A stretch of 64,000 nucleotides of DNA from CBDFKU01 sp965248975 (GCA_965248975.1 CBDFKU010000015.1:124001-188000); one strand, 5' to 3'. Numbered from the stretch's first letter, positions 51,074 to 60,391 are shown. Program-made: numbers and translations. Notes: generated by a model not told the origin, from the letters alone.

Positions 51074-52822
51074 GAGCCTGTCCCACAAGTGGGAAGTGGT
51101 GAATAGAACCGCGTTAGGTCGTTAGGTGTGTTTCCGAGGTGACATCAACGAAGAGATGGAGATGTCGCTTTGACCAGGGTTTGCTTTACGACCCTGGCTG
51201 GGAAGTGCTAGGGGAATGCTGGATTGAAGGGTGAGGGTTGCTGTAGTGACAGCAGTTGCTGTCAGAGAGTGGGGAGAGGCTCTAGGCCGTGGATACTTGA
51301 GTGGAGAGGGAGGCTCGGGGTCTCCACGCCTTCCAGAGGGTGCGGAGGTTGAAGGCGATAGCAAGCACCGTCCATTCGGCCTTCACGTTGGCAAGGCCAC
51401 GCAACAGGAACCTCCGTGCCCTCAGTTGCTCCTTAAAGATTCCGAAGACGGGTTCGATCAACTGCTTTCTCAGATTGTAAGCCGTCCTGGCTGCCTCGGT
51501 AGACATCCATTCTCTGTGATCCCGCAGTGCACGGTCGTATGGTCCGATTTCTAGTTTGCGTCCCCGTTGGTAGTCCCTGGTGCAGACTCCAAAAGCGGGG
51601 CAGTTGCGGCAGGCGGAGACAGAGACTGGTCGGTATACCCGGACCGGCATTCCTTTGTTTGTCGACGAACTGGAGAAGCGCAATCTCTTTCCCTGAGGAC
51701 AGATGTAGCTGTCGTTATCCTCGTCATAGGTGAATCGGTCCTTATGATAGGGGTTGTCCAGAGGTCGGGCCATATCCGGCATTGCCACTTGCTGACCTTT
51801 ACGGTGACTCGCCTCCAGGTGCCCGCCTCCACAATAGCCGGCGTCAGCCAACGTCAACGGGGACCTGGCTCCTGTAACACCCTCTGCCTGTTCCATCATC
51901 GGAGTCAACTGGAAGGCGTCATTGGTTTGATCCACAACGTCCACGGCGGTCAGCAGCATGCCGGTCGTCTTTCCGCCTGATGCCAGCGGTGAAACCATAG
52001 CCTGGGCGTTGTAGCTGGGCACGAATCCCTGACGGGTCTTCATAAGTCTTGCGTCCCAATCGGTCAGGTTGATGCGCTTGCGATTCTGCTCAGAAGCCAA
52101 CTCGTCCATCGCATGACGAATCTGCTCCCTCAGCACTCTCTTGTTGGCTAACTCCTCCGGCAGATGTAAGGCAGGGGTATCCTCACCTCCTTCGTTCTGA
52201 TCTTCAAGGTCGGCTATCGCCTTCCCCACCCTGTTCAATAACCGGCCCAACTCCTCGGCATTGTAGGTCCTATCTCTGGCCGCATTGGCACCCACCTTAG
52301 TTCCGTCAACCGCCTGAACCGCCAGGTCCACCAGTTTCATAGTTACCGCCGTGCGCACTGTGCGCTCGAACAGCTTCCTCATGGCTCGGCGATGATCCCT
52401 GTAGAACCGCCACAGGGTGTTGTGGTCGGGATGCTGCCACCCAGTCAGCCACAGGTACGGTATCTGGTCGCGGCAGGCCGCCTCCAACTTGCGACAGGAG
52501 CGCATCCCGGTCATGAAGCCGTACAACCACACGCTTAGCAACGCACGAGGATGGTAGGCCGGCGCTCCCATCGGGTCGCCGTCTATCTCCACGCCGAGCT
52601 CAGCCCAGCCTTCCCTATCCAGTGCGTCCAGAAACTCGGCCACGAATCGGGCTGGATGGTCTAACGGCAACAGTTCGTCAAGAGAAGGCGGCAGCAGCCA
52701 CATCTGATCGCGGTCCATATCTCGAAGCGGCATCTCCATCTCTCCTTCGTTGATGTCGCCTCTAAGGTACACCTAACACGGGTTCATTCACCAGGTCCCT
52801 GACTTCTGAGACAGCCTCCCCT
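51074..52822 (-). mobile_element. IS1182-type insertion sequence, copy 2
   Basis: The same 1749-bp element as copy 1, in the opposite orientation. The transposase and other frames in it are identical in sequence to copy 1, pointing to recent transposition. The left end in element orientation (52822) again carries AGGG before the inverted repeat, and the same 14 bp, AGCGGTCGCAGACC, abuts it. Confidence 0.92.
51282..52739 (-). CDS. IS1182 family transposase, copy 2
   Basis: A 485-residue transposase identical in protein sequence to the one in copy 1, with all three presumed DDE residues, so it is probably active. AAGGAG precedes the ATG at 52739. Its strand is opposite to the interrupted monooxygenase gene. 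Confidence 0.93.
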   Translation of the reverse strand: MEMPLRDMDRDQMWLLPPSLDELLPLDHPARFVAEFLDALDREGWAELGVEIDGDPMGAPAYHPRALLSVWLYGFMTGMRSCRKLEAACRDQIPYLWLTGWQHPDHNTLWRFYRDHRRAMRKLFERTVRTAVTMKLVDLAVQAVDGTKVGANAARDRTYNAEELGRLLNRVGKAIADLEDQNEGGEDTPALHLPEELANKRVLREQIRHAMDELASEQNRKRINLTDWDARLMKTRQGFVPSYNAQAMVSPLASGGKTTGMLLTAVDVVDQTNDAFQLTPMMEQAEGVTGARSPLTLADAGYCGGGHLEASHRKGQQVAMPDMARPLDNPYHKDRFTYDEDNDSYICPQGKRLRFSSSSTNKGMPVRVYRPVSVSACRNCPAFGVCTRDYQRGRKLEIGPYDRALRDHREWMSTEAARTAYNLRKQLIEPVFGIFKEQLRARRFLLRGLANVKAEWTVLAIAFNLRTLWKAWRPRASLSTQVSTA

Positions 52823-53714
52823 GGTCTGCGACCGCTCAGTGCTCGCATCTCCGCTCATCATCGCCAGCGCCATCGCGGCCCGTACCCAGAACATCCGCAT
52901 CGGGCTCGCCGTGCTGGTGGTGCCCCTGGCCAACCCCCTCCGCCTCGCCGAGGAGGCCGCCACCCTGGACCAGATCAGCAAGGGACGCCTGGACTTCGGT
53001 ATCGGCCGCAGTGCCCTCACCCAGTTCTACGAGGGCTACAACATGGACTACAGTGAGACACGGGACCGCCTGTTCGAGGGCCTTGAGGTGGTGGAGAAGG
53101 CATGGACTAACGAGACGTTCTCCCATCAGGGCCAGTACTGGACCTTCAACAACGTGACACTGGTGCCCAGGCCTTACCAGAAGCCCCACCCCCCCATCCG
53201 CGTCGCCGCCTACAGCGCCGACACCTTCCCATTGATCGGGAGCATGGGATATCCCACCTTCCTGCTCAGCGGCCGCGGGCTCGATTACCTCGAAGAGCAG
53301 ATGAAGGAGTACCGCCGCGCGCGGAAGGAAGCAGGCCACACCGGCCCCGACGACGTGCTGCTGAGGATTCCTGTCTATGTCGCCGAGACTGAGGAGCGGG
53401 CCCGTTCCGAGCCGGAAGCCAGCGCCCTCTACCAGCAAGCCTACGGCGCCAAGTTCCTCAGCGGTTTCGCCGCCACCAAGGAGGACCTGGCGCGGCAACA
53501 GGCCGTTGGCGGCCTCACCTACGACCACCTCATCCGGCAGAGGCTTGTCTTCGGGACGCCCGAGGCGGTGGCCGAGCGTCTCCAGGAGCATCAGGAACGA
53601 CTGGGCCTGTCAGGCTTCATCCTGGAGATGAACCACGGCGGGCACATTCCCTACGACAAGGTAATGCACTCCATGCGGCTCTTTGCCGATAGGGTGATAC
53701 CGAAGTTCAACTGA
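52823..53714 (+). pseudogene. LLM-class flavin monooxygenase copy B, 3' fragment
   Basis: The remaining 297 codons, from the VCDRSVLASPLIIASAIAAR region through ISKGRLDFGIGRSALTQFY to the closing VIPKFN. No other lesion is visible, so inactivation appears to be due to the insertion alone. Any product from an internal start would lack the first barrel strand. Confidence 0.92.
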
Positions 53715-53756
53715 TCCGCCCGGGCGTCTCTACCTCGTAGATGATATCGGAGGCCC

Positions 53757-54785
53757 ATGGACTTCGGTATATTCATTGAATTCCAAGTCAGGCGAGGCCG
53801 AACCCAGGCCGAGGCATTCGAGGAGTCCTTCGCCCTGGTGGAAGCGGCTGAAGACCTGGGCATCGATACCGTCTGGCTGGCCGAGTTCCACTTCATCGCC
53901 GACCGCTCAGTGATGGCCTCACCCCTGGTCGCGGCCAGCGCCATCGCCTCTCGGACCCGGCGAATACGGATCGGGCTGGGTGTGCAGGTCCTGCCCCTGG
54001 CCAACCCAATCCGCATCGCCGAAGAAGCGGCCATGGTCGACCACATCAGCAAGGGCCGCCTGGACTTCGGCGCGGGCCGCAGCGCGTTCACAAAGTTCTA
54101 CGAAGGCTTCAACGTGCCGTACTCAGAGAGCCGCCGACTCTTCTCGGAGACCCTTGAGGTGATCATGAAGGCATGGACCGAAGAGCGGTTCTCCCATCAG
54201 GGCGAGTATTACTCTTTCAGCGACGTGAACGTGGTGCCCAAGCCTTACCAACAGCCACACCCTCCGACCTATATCGCCGCTTCCAGCGCCGACTCTTTCC
54301 CGACCATAGGAAGCCTGGGGCATTCGATCCTAGCCAGCCTCGACGCAGGGGAAGCTCAAACCCAGGAGCGCGTCGAGCAATACAGAAAGGCGCGCCGGGA
54401 AGCCGGGCAGCCGGGACCGGGAGCCGTGCTTCTTCGCATCCCCGCCTTCGTCGCTGAGACGGAAGAAGAGGCCCTGGAGGCGCCCCGGACCAGCACCATC
54501 GGCGAGATACGTTTCCTGGCCGATGAGCTGGCGTCCTCCGCCGGAACACCCGAGATGGCCGAGCGGCTCAGACGTATCGGCCAGCTCACGTACGACGAGA
54601 TACTCCGCGACAGGGTGATCTACGGCACGCCGGAGACGGTGACGGAGCGGCTCCAGGAATACCAGGAGATGCTGGGGCTGTCCGGTTTAGTGCTGGAGAT
54701 GAACTACGGCCGGGAGATACCGTACGACAAAGTGCTCAGCTCCCTGCGCCTTCTGGGAGAGAAAGTGATCCCCCGGTTCAAGTAG
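53757..54785 (+). CDS. LLM-class flavin-dependent monooxygenase, tandem copy C
   Basis: A 342-residue paralogue of copies A and B: MDFGIFIEFQVRRGRTQAEA, VWLAEFHFIADRSV and ISKGRLDFGAGRSAFTKFY. It starts 42 bp after copy B. The end is six bases from the convergent CaiB gene. It is intact and keeps the flavin-binding loop. Its substrate probably differs from copy A because the middle region (about 190-260) is the least similar. Confidence 0.9.
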   Translation: MDFGIFIEFQVRRGRTQAEAFEESFALVEAAEDLGIDTVWLAEFHFIADRSVMASPLVAASAIASRTRRIRIGLGVQVLPLANPIRIAEEAAMVDHISKGRLDFGAGRSAFTKFYEGFNVPYSESRRLFSETLEVIMKAWTEERFSHQGEYYSFSDVNVVPKPYQQPHPPTYIAASSADSFPTIGSLGHSILASLDAGEAQTQERVEQYRKARREAGQPGPGAVLLRIPAFVAETEEEALEAPRTSTIGEIRFLADELASSAGTPEMAERLRRIGQLTYDEILRDRVIYGTPETVTERLQEYQEMLGLSGLVLEMNYGREIPYDKVLSSLRLLGEKVIPRFK

Positions 54786-54791
54786 CGGCGG

Positions 54792-56015
54792 TTACTCGAG
54801 TACCCCATCATCCACAAGAGACCGGTACTCTTCCGGCGAAAGGCCGACCATTTCGGTCAGCACCTGCTCGGTGTGCTGGCCCAGCATAGGTCCGGGCCTG
54901 TCCAGGTCTCCGGGTGTTCGGGTGAAGTTAAGCTCGCTACGGTCGCTGGCATAAGGACCGATCTCGGGGTGGTCCAGGAAGCGGAAGTGCCCCCGGTGCT
55001 GTAGCTGAGGGTCCTCGAACAGGTCTCTGGGGTTGTTCACCATACCGGCCGGGACACCCGCCCTTTGAAGGGTATCCATCAGCTCACGTACGTCCCAATC
55101 CACCGTCCACTTTGCAATCAGCCGTTCCAGCTCCTCCTCGTGGGCCTTCCGGCCAAGGATACCGCAGAACTCCTGACGGTGGGGCCAGCCTTCCCCGGAC
55201 GGGTCAATAACCGTGCTTAACGCCCCCCACTCGCCATCTGTGCGGCAAGCGATGGTTATCCAGCGATCGTCTCCCCTGCAGGGATAGGCGCCGTGGGGAG
55301 CGGCGGCAGCGTCGCGGTTGCCCTTGCGCCCCTGTTCCCTACCATTGACGGCGTAGTCCAGAATGTAGGGCGCCGAAAAGTGGATGGAGGCCTCCAGCTG
55401 GGACATGTCCAGGTGGAGGCCCTCGCCGCTGCGCCGACGATAGTCCAGGGCCGACAGGATGGCGGGCACGGCAAACCGGGGAACTATGAAATCTGTGTAC
55501 GCGCCATAGGGATTCATCGGGAAGCCGTCGGGCCAGCCGGTCACATGGGTCAGCCCCACAAGGGATGACAGGACCGGCCCAAACCCCGGCTGGCTCTCCA
55601 AGGGGCCACCGCGCCCCATGGTAGACGTGCTGAACATGATGACCGAAGGATTGGCTTCCTTCAGCTCCGGGTAACCCAGCCCCCAGCTTTCCATGGTCCC
55701 CGGGGTGAAGTTCTCTGTCACCACGTCGGCCCAGGCCGCCATGCGCAGCGCCAGCTCCCTGGCCCGGGGATGGCGCATGTCGATGGCGACGCCATACTTA
55801 CCAGAGTTCATGTTGGCGTGGTAGCCGCTGCGGTTGATTCCGGCGACACCGTTGGGGAAAGGGGCAGCTCCGCGAAGGGTGTCGGGCCGCTTCGCCGATT
55901 CCACCCGCACCACGGTGGCGCCGTGCTCCGCCAGGTACTTTGTGGTCATAGGACCCGCCGCCACCCAGCAGAAGTCCAGGACCTTGACGCCGTCGAGAGC
56001 CCGCCGAGACGTCAT
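54792..56015 (-). CDS. CaiB/BaiF family CoA transferase, second gene
   Basis: A 407-residue class III CoA transferase. It opens SRRALDGVKVLDFCWVAAGPMTTKYLAEHGATVVRVES, and the presumed catalytic region is similar to that of formyl-CoA transferase and CaiB. The ATG at 56015 overlaps the TGA of the upstream CaiB gene (ATGA), so the two are translationally coupled and could form a two-component transferase. It moves CoA between carboxylic acids; the acid is unknown. Confidence 0.9.
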   Translation of the reverse strand: MTSRRALDGVKVLDFCWVAAGPMTTKYLAEHGATVVRVESAKRPDTLRGAAPFPNGVAGINRSGYHANMNSGKYGVAIDMRHPRARELALRMAAWADVVTENFTPGTMESWGLGYPELKEANPSVIMFSTSTMGRGGPLESQPGFGPVLSSLVGLTHVTGWPDGFPMNPYGAYTDFIVPRFAVPAILSALDYRRRSGEGLHLDMSQLEASIHFSAPYILDYAVNGREQGRKGNRDAAAAPHGAYPCRGDDRWITIACRTDGEWGALSTVIDPSGEGWPHRQEFCGILGRKAHEEELERLIAKWTVDWDVRELMDTLQRAGVPAGMVNNPRDLFEDPQLQHRGHFRFLDHPEIGPYASDRSELNFTRTPGDLDRPGPMLGQHTEQVLTEMVGLSPEEYRSLVDDGVLE

Positions 56016-57256
56016 ATAGCCCCCCACCTACGGAGGGCCGTAAGGTCCCCTGGGGAGAGGCCCAGCTCTCCCCGATAGATCTCCTCGTTGTGCTCGCCTA
56101 TGGCAGGAGCCGGTCGCTCCAGGCCAACTCGATATCCCTCGTCGCGGACCGTAACGCCGGGATGGGGTACCATGCCGGAAGCCTCCGGTACGGCTAGCTC
56201 CGTGAAATATCCCCGTGCGGCAAGCTGGGGATGGGCCAGGATATCTCCCTGGGTGGCAACCGGGAAGAGCATTATTCGCCGCTCCACCGCTGCCTGGGTC
56301 AGCTCTTCCCTGGTGCGAGTGGCGAAGAATTTCTCCATGGCGACGACCGATTTGTCCATCACATCGGCGGGCACCCGGCCGTATCCCAACTCGTCCCAAT
56401 TGACGGCCTTCAGCTCGGCCACGTCGTGTCCCTCTTCCTCCATCCAGTCGAGGAGGGCCCGGGTGCTCCTGGCTACGGCTCCTCCCTGGGGCTGGTAGTT
56501 GGCGTAGCCGTCCTTGCACTGCCAGGTGTGCCGCACAGACGTCTCCGCCGAAGTCTGGCGATAGATGCCCATGCGTCTGAGCACCACGCCCTCCAGGTCC
56601 CAGCTCTGGGGAGCGTGGGCCAGGGCCCGGGCCACGGCTTGCTGGCAGGACACGTCCACGTGCTGCCCCTGGCCGGTGGAAGCGCGGTGGGTATGAGCGA
56701 TCATCGCCCCCGCGGCGCCGGCGGCCGCCCCATGAAGATAGAACTGGGGGAACCCCACTCTTACCGGCGGCCGGTCGCCGTCGCCGGTAAGGTGGGTTAT
56801 CCCGGCCATGGCCATGCCGACGATGTCCGGGGCCGCGTAGTGGGCGTAGGGGCCGTCCTGACCGAAGGGAGTTATGGACACCATGACCAGACCCGGTTTG
56901 ATGGCGGCGAGATCGCCATATCCCAATCCAAGGCCGTCCAAGTAGCCGGGGTCGAAGGACTCTATGAGGAAGTGAGCGCCTTCGACCAGCCTTCTGAGAA
57001 GCCGCCTGCCCGCGACGGATTCCATATTCAGGATAATGCCCCGTTTGTTGGTGGCGTAGGCCCACCAGTAGAGGCTTCTCTCCGGGTGGACACGGTCCTT
57101 ATAGAAGGGCCCGACGCTCCGGGCGATGCTCCCCCCGGGGGGCTCAACCTGGACCACGTCTGCGCCCAGGTCGGCCAGAATCCTCCCGCACAGGAGGCCC
57201 CTGCCGTCGGTAAGATCGAGGACGCGATAGGGGCCCAGGAGGAGGTCCCGGCTCAT
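56012..57256 (-). CDS. CaiB/BaiF family CoA transferase, first gene
   Basis: A 414-residue class III CoA transferase: LGPYRVLDLTDGRGLLCGRILADLGADVVQVEPPGGS at the start and MVSITPFGQDGPYAHYAAPDIVG in the middle. It is coupled at both ends by 4-bp ATGA overlaps, to the CMD gene before it and to the second CaiB gene after it. Such pairs often act as one heteromeric enzyme on a single substrate. Confidence 0.9.
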   Translation of the reverse strand: MSRDLLLGPYRVLDLTDGRGLLCGRILADLGADVVQVEPPGGSIARSVGPFYKDRVHPERSLYWWAYATNKRGIILNMESVAGRRLLRRLVEGAHFLIESFDPGYLDGLGLGYGDLAAIKPGLVMVSITPFGQDGPYAHYAAPDIVGMAMAGITHLTGDGDRPPVRVGFPQFYLHGAAAGAAGAMIAHTHRASTGQGQHVDVSCQQAVARALAHAPQSWDLEGVVLRRMGIYRQTSAETSVRHTWQCKDGYANYQPQGGAVARSTRALLDWMEEEGHDVAELKAVNWDELGYGRVPADVMDKSVVAMEKFFATRTREELTQAAVERRIMLFPVATQGDILAHPQLAARGYFTELAVPEASGMVPHPGVTVRDEGYRVGLERPAPAIGEHNEEIYRGELGLSPGDLTALRRWGAI

Positions 57257-57801
57257 TGGGGCAGCTCCGGTGCCATCCCGGGAGGCAGCTCTACCTCGAA
57301 GGCGTTGAGTACGTGGCCCACCGTGAGGTAGTGGCCGACCAGCGCCGTCAGCTCAACCATGCCGCCCACGCCCAGTCGGTCCAGGGCGGCCCCGAAGGTG
57401 CCGTTGCTTACCTTGTGGTCCCGTATCAGCTCCCGGGCATAGCGAAGCGCCGTCGCCTGGTCCTCGGGCAGGCCGTCGGGCACCGTGCCGTCCACGATGG
57501 CTCGGATGGTTTCGTCGGACAGGCCAGCCTGGCGAGCCAACCCGGCGTGGCCGGTGAAGACGTACTGGGCGCCGATCTCACTGGCCACGGCCAGGATGAC
57601 CGCCTCCCTCAGCGGGCCGGAGAGGTCTCCTTCGAAGCGCACGTAGTCCCCGGTTGCGCCGACCCGAGCGGCGAGCTTGGGGACGTGAAGCAGGACACTG
57701 TAGGGTCCGGTCACCGTGCCCCGGATTCGGGCCAACTCGTCGAAGTAGGGCAGGTCCTCGGGTTTGAGGTTCTCCCTGGTGACGGTGGGTACTCGCGCCA
57801 T
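57253..57801 (-). CDS. Carboxymuconolactone decarboxylase family protein
   Basis: A 182-residue helical protein of the CMD/AhpD-like family. The helix pair VASEIGAQYVFTGHAGLARQAGLSDETIRAI matches the family core, but the CxxC of AhpD is absent, which is normal for the decarboxylase branch. The start at 57801 follows GGGAGGTCACC. The stop overlaps the CaiB start, so it leads the three-gene operon. It may be a decarboxylase or lactonase step after CoA activation. Confidence 0.82.
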   Translation of the reverse strand: MARVPTVTRENLKPEDLPYFDELARIRGTVTGPYSVLLHVPKLAARVGATGDYVRFEGDLSGPLREAVILAVASEIGAQYVFTGHAGLARQAGLSDETIRAIVDGTVPDGLPEDQATALRYARELIRDHKVSNGTFGAALDRLGVGGMVELTALVGHYLTVGHVLNAFEVELPPGMAPELPQ

Positions 57802-57824
57802 GCGGTGACCTCCCTGCAAGCTTG

Positions 57825-58191
57825 TTAGGAAATTGGCAGCCGACGGATGCGCACCCTTTGGCGCTCTACTACCACTATGGCATTCCTAAACGACTCTTCC
57901 GGCATTTCCTCAAGAACCCGCCTCAAACGATCCTCTGCCTGCTGCCTTGTCCAGTCGCCCAGCCTGAGAATGAGGACTCCCAATTCCATTTCTCCTTCAG
58001 AGGCGAGGGATATCACAGTAGTCCAGATCCCGGGTAAGAATCGACATACCATCAGACATAGCCCTTCCTACAATCTCTTGATCAGTTGCTCGGCTTAAGC
58101 CCACTTCCGAGACATGGACGGCTTGGTGACCTCGCTCATTTAGAAAATCAACGGTTCTGGGCGAAATATTCATATCCACCAGAATCCGCAT
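57825..58191 (-). pseudogene. DUF5615 PIN-like toxin, frameshifted
   Basis: The N-terminal part (MRILVDMNISPRTVDFL to ILTRDLDYCDIPRL) ends at a TGA, and the expected continuation ASEGEMELGVLILRLGDW is in the adjacent frame. A net loss of two bases, or gain of one, near 58003-58015 accounts for it. The acidic residues of PIN-like nucleases (Asp in LVDMN, Asp in TRDLD) remain. It follows a DUF433 antitoxin gene by three bases. Confidence 0.72.
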
Positions 58192-58194
58192 ACT

Positions 58195-58419
58195 TCAGAC
58201 TATCTCTATGCGCTCCTCTTGAAGGACCCACGCCGCGAATTTCAACGATTGCCGGATGTCCTCCTCTTCCAGATAGGGATAGTCTTCAAGTATCTCTTCT
58301 GTGCTCGTGCCTGAGGCAACCAGATTCAGCACCGTGGACACGGGTAACCGCATACCCCGGATACAGGGCTTGCCACCAAATACGTTAGGGTAGATTGTGA
58401 TCCGGTCAAACACCTTCAT
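58195..58419 (-). CDS. DUF433 family antitoxin
   Basis: A 74-residue DUF433 protein: ITIYPNVFGGKPCIRGMRLPVSTVLNLVASG is the family signature. DUF433 proteins are small DNA-binding antitoxins paired with DUF5615 PIN-like nucleases, exactly the gene that follows. AGGAG lies before the ATG. Since the toxin gene is broken, the antitoxin may be a remnant. Confidence 0.85.
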   Translation of the reverse strand: MKVFDRITIYPNVFGGKPCIRGMRLPVSTVLNLVASGTSTEEILEDYPYLEEEDIRQSLKFAAWVLQEERIEIV

Positions 58420-58459
58420 CGCTAGTTACTCCTCGGATTCCGGGGACTAATGGCCGCCG

Positions 58460-59299
58460 CTACTTTCTCCACTCCAGACCGTCGGTGATCTCCAGGAACC
58501 GGCCCATCAGGTGATGGCTAGAGGCAATTACGCTCTCGCTCTCCAGGGTGGCCGGCGCGCCGTGTTTGTCCACCACCGTTCCTCCCGCCTCGGACACCAA
58601 CAACATGCCGGAGGCGATGTCCCAGGGGTACAGCCTGTGGTGGAAGTACAGGTCTACCCGTCCACAGGCGGCATAGGCCAGTCCCAGAGCTCCGGAGCCC
58701 ATAATGCGTACGCTCTGCATCCCCGGCCACAGGGCCTTCACCAAGTCCAGGGCCAGAACGGCCTTCTCGTCCACGTAGCCCATATCGAACCCCAGCAGGC
58801 AGTCAGGGATCTCGGTCCTCTGGGAGACGGATATGAGGGCTCCGTTAAGGTAGGCCCCGCCTCCCTTCTCAGCGGTGAAGGTCTCACGGCGCACCGGATC
58901 GTGGGTCACCCCCAGGATGACTTCTCCGTCCCGGGCCAGCGCCACCACCACCGAGACGTGAGGTATCCCCGACGCATAGTTTCGGGTACCGTCCAGCGGG
59001 TCCAGCACCCAGGTGTAGCTGGAGCCGGTCACCACGGGCTCCGACTCCTCGGATAGGATGCCGAAGTCGGGGTATTCCTGTTTCAGCGGCGTCAGGGCGG
59101 CGGTCTCGGCCAGCAGGTCTACGTCGGTGACCACGTTGGCCCGCCCTTTGAAGCTGACCTCTTTGGCCGTGTGGAAACGGCTGAGGATCACCTCGCCTGC
59201 GGCCTGGGCCGCCTCTACGGCGATGGAGAGGGCGGACCTGTGACTGACAGAGTCCGGAACGACGAGAGCCGAGGGATTCTCTGTGGGTTGCTGGCTCAT
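58460..59299 (-). CDS. Inositol monophosphatase family protein
   Basis: A 279-residue phosphatase of the IMPase/HisN/CysQ family. The metal site is WVLDPLDGTRNYASG with a preceding Glu-Glu in ILSEESEP, and the second signature is YPWDIASGMLLVSEAGG. It removes phosphate from inositol phosphates, histidinol phosphate or PAP. It lies 20 bp downstream of trpS on the same strand and may be co-transcribed with it. Confidence 0.88.
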   Translation of the reverse strand: MSQQPTENPSALVVPDSVSHRSALSIAVEAAQAAGEVILSRFHTAKEVSFKGRANVVTDVDLLAETAALTPLKQEYPDFGILSEESEPVVTGSSYTWVLDPLDGTRNYASGIPHVSVVVALARDGEVILGVTHDPVRRETFTAEKGGGAYLNGALISVSQRTEIPDCLLGFDMGYVDEKAVLALDLVKALWPGMQSVRIMGSGALGLAYAACGRVDLYFHHRLYPWDIASGMLLVSEAGGTVVDKHGAPATLESESVIASSHHLMGRFLEITDGLEWRK

Positions 59300-59319
59300 G
59301 GTTAAGGTAATCCTCCCTG

Positions 59320-60318
59320 CTAGGCTAGGCCCATCTTTTCCTCGACCTCGGCGATAGTCTTCTTGGCGATGACCCCGGCCCTCTTGGCGCCTTCGGCGAG
59401 CATGTCGGTCACGTCGTCGGGCCGCGACTCGAACTCTCGCCTCTTCTCCCTGAAGGGTTCAAGGTAGCCGTTGATCCCAGCGGCTAGCTGGGCCTTGCAG
59501 TCGACGCAACCCCTTTGAGCCGTGGTGCACTCCTCGTACACCGTATCGACCTCGGTGGGGTTAAAGATCTTGTGGAGGGAGTACACGTTGCATACTTCGG
59601 GCCGCCCTGGCACCTTCTTGTGGGTACGCTGGGGGTCGGTGAAGGCCGTCAGCACCCTCTTCCGGGTCTCTTCGGGCGTGGCCGCCAGGTCGATGTGGTT
59701 GTCCACGCTCTTGCTCATCTTCTGCTGCCCATCCAGGCCGACTATCAGGGGCACCTCGGTCAGCTTGGCCTGAGGCTCTGGGAAGGTCTCGCCGAACATG
59801 TTGTTGAACCGTCTCACGATCTCCCGGGACAACTCAAGGTGGGGCAGCTGGTCCTCGCCCACTGGGACGGCATCGGCCTTGTACAGGATGATGTCGGCGG
59901 TCTGGAGCACCGGATAACCGACCAGCCCGTAGTTAACGCTCTCTTCGGTCTCGCTCATCTGGCGCACTTTCTCCTTGAAGGTAGGCACTCGCATGAGCCA
60001 TCCAAGGGGAGTCACCATGCTGAGGAGAGTGTGCAGGATCATGACCTCGGGCACTCGGGACTGGACGAAAATAATGCTGCGCTCCGGGTCGAGGCCCGCC
60101 GCCAGCCAGTCCAGAACCATCTCGCGAGTGTTAGGTCGGATCTGCCTGGTCTCCTCCGGGGAGGTGATGGTGGTCAGGGCATGGACATCCACCGCACAGT
60201 ATATGCACTCATAGCTATCCTGAAGGTCTACCCAGTTCTTCAAAGCCCCCAAATAGTTGCCTAAATGGAGCTTCCCGGTAGGCCTCATTCCCGACAGTAT
60301 TCGACCCTTCTGTTCCAT
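59320..60318 (-). CDS. trpS: Tryptophanyl-tRNA synthetase
   Basis: A 332-residue class Ic aminoacyl-tRNA synthetase. The HIGH-like motif is PTGKLHLGNYLGAL and the KMSKS loop is QQKMSKSVDN; the length is standard. It charges tRNA-Trp in the cytoplasm. No T-box or other leader control is seen. The gene has its own promoter (TTGCAA-18-TATACT). Confidence 0.97.
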   Translation of the reverse strand: MEQKGRILSGMRPTGKLHLGNYLGALKNWVDLQDSYECIYCAVDVHALTTITSPEETRQIRPNTREMVLDWLAAGLDPERSIIFVQSRVPEVMILHTLLSMVTPLGWLMRVPTFKEKVRQMSETEESVNYGLVGYPVLQTADIILYKADAVPVGEDQLPHLELSREIVRRFNNMFGETFPEPQAKLTEVPLIVGLDGQQKMSKSVDNHIDLAATPEETRKRVLTAFTDPQRTHKKVPGRPEVCNVYSLHKIFNPTEVDTVYEECTTAQRGCVDCKAQLAAGINGYLEPFREKRREFESRPDDVTDMLAEGAKRAGVIAKKTIAEVEEKMGLA

Positions 60319-60361
60319 ACGACCGCCCCTGTGCCAGTAGCTGACCCGTCTGTGTCCTACG

Positions 60362-60391
60362 AGTATAAGAGCAAAGGTATGCGGGTTGCAA
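60362..60391 (-). promoter_or_regulatory. trpS promoter
   Basis: On the minus strand TTGCAA (60391-60386) and TATACT (60367-60362) are 18 bp apart, giving a 5' leader of roughly 35 nt before the trpS start at 60318. Confidence 0.6.

Noticed and set aside
37419..52822. The two insertion sequences and the DNA between them as a composite transposon
   Set aside because: Each copy splits its own gene, with both halves of that gene on either side, so the copies inserted independently; the interior did not arrive as cargo.
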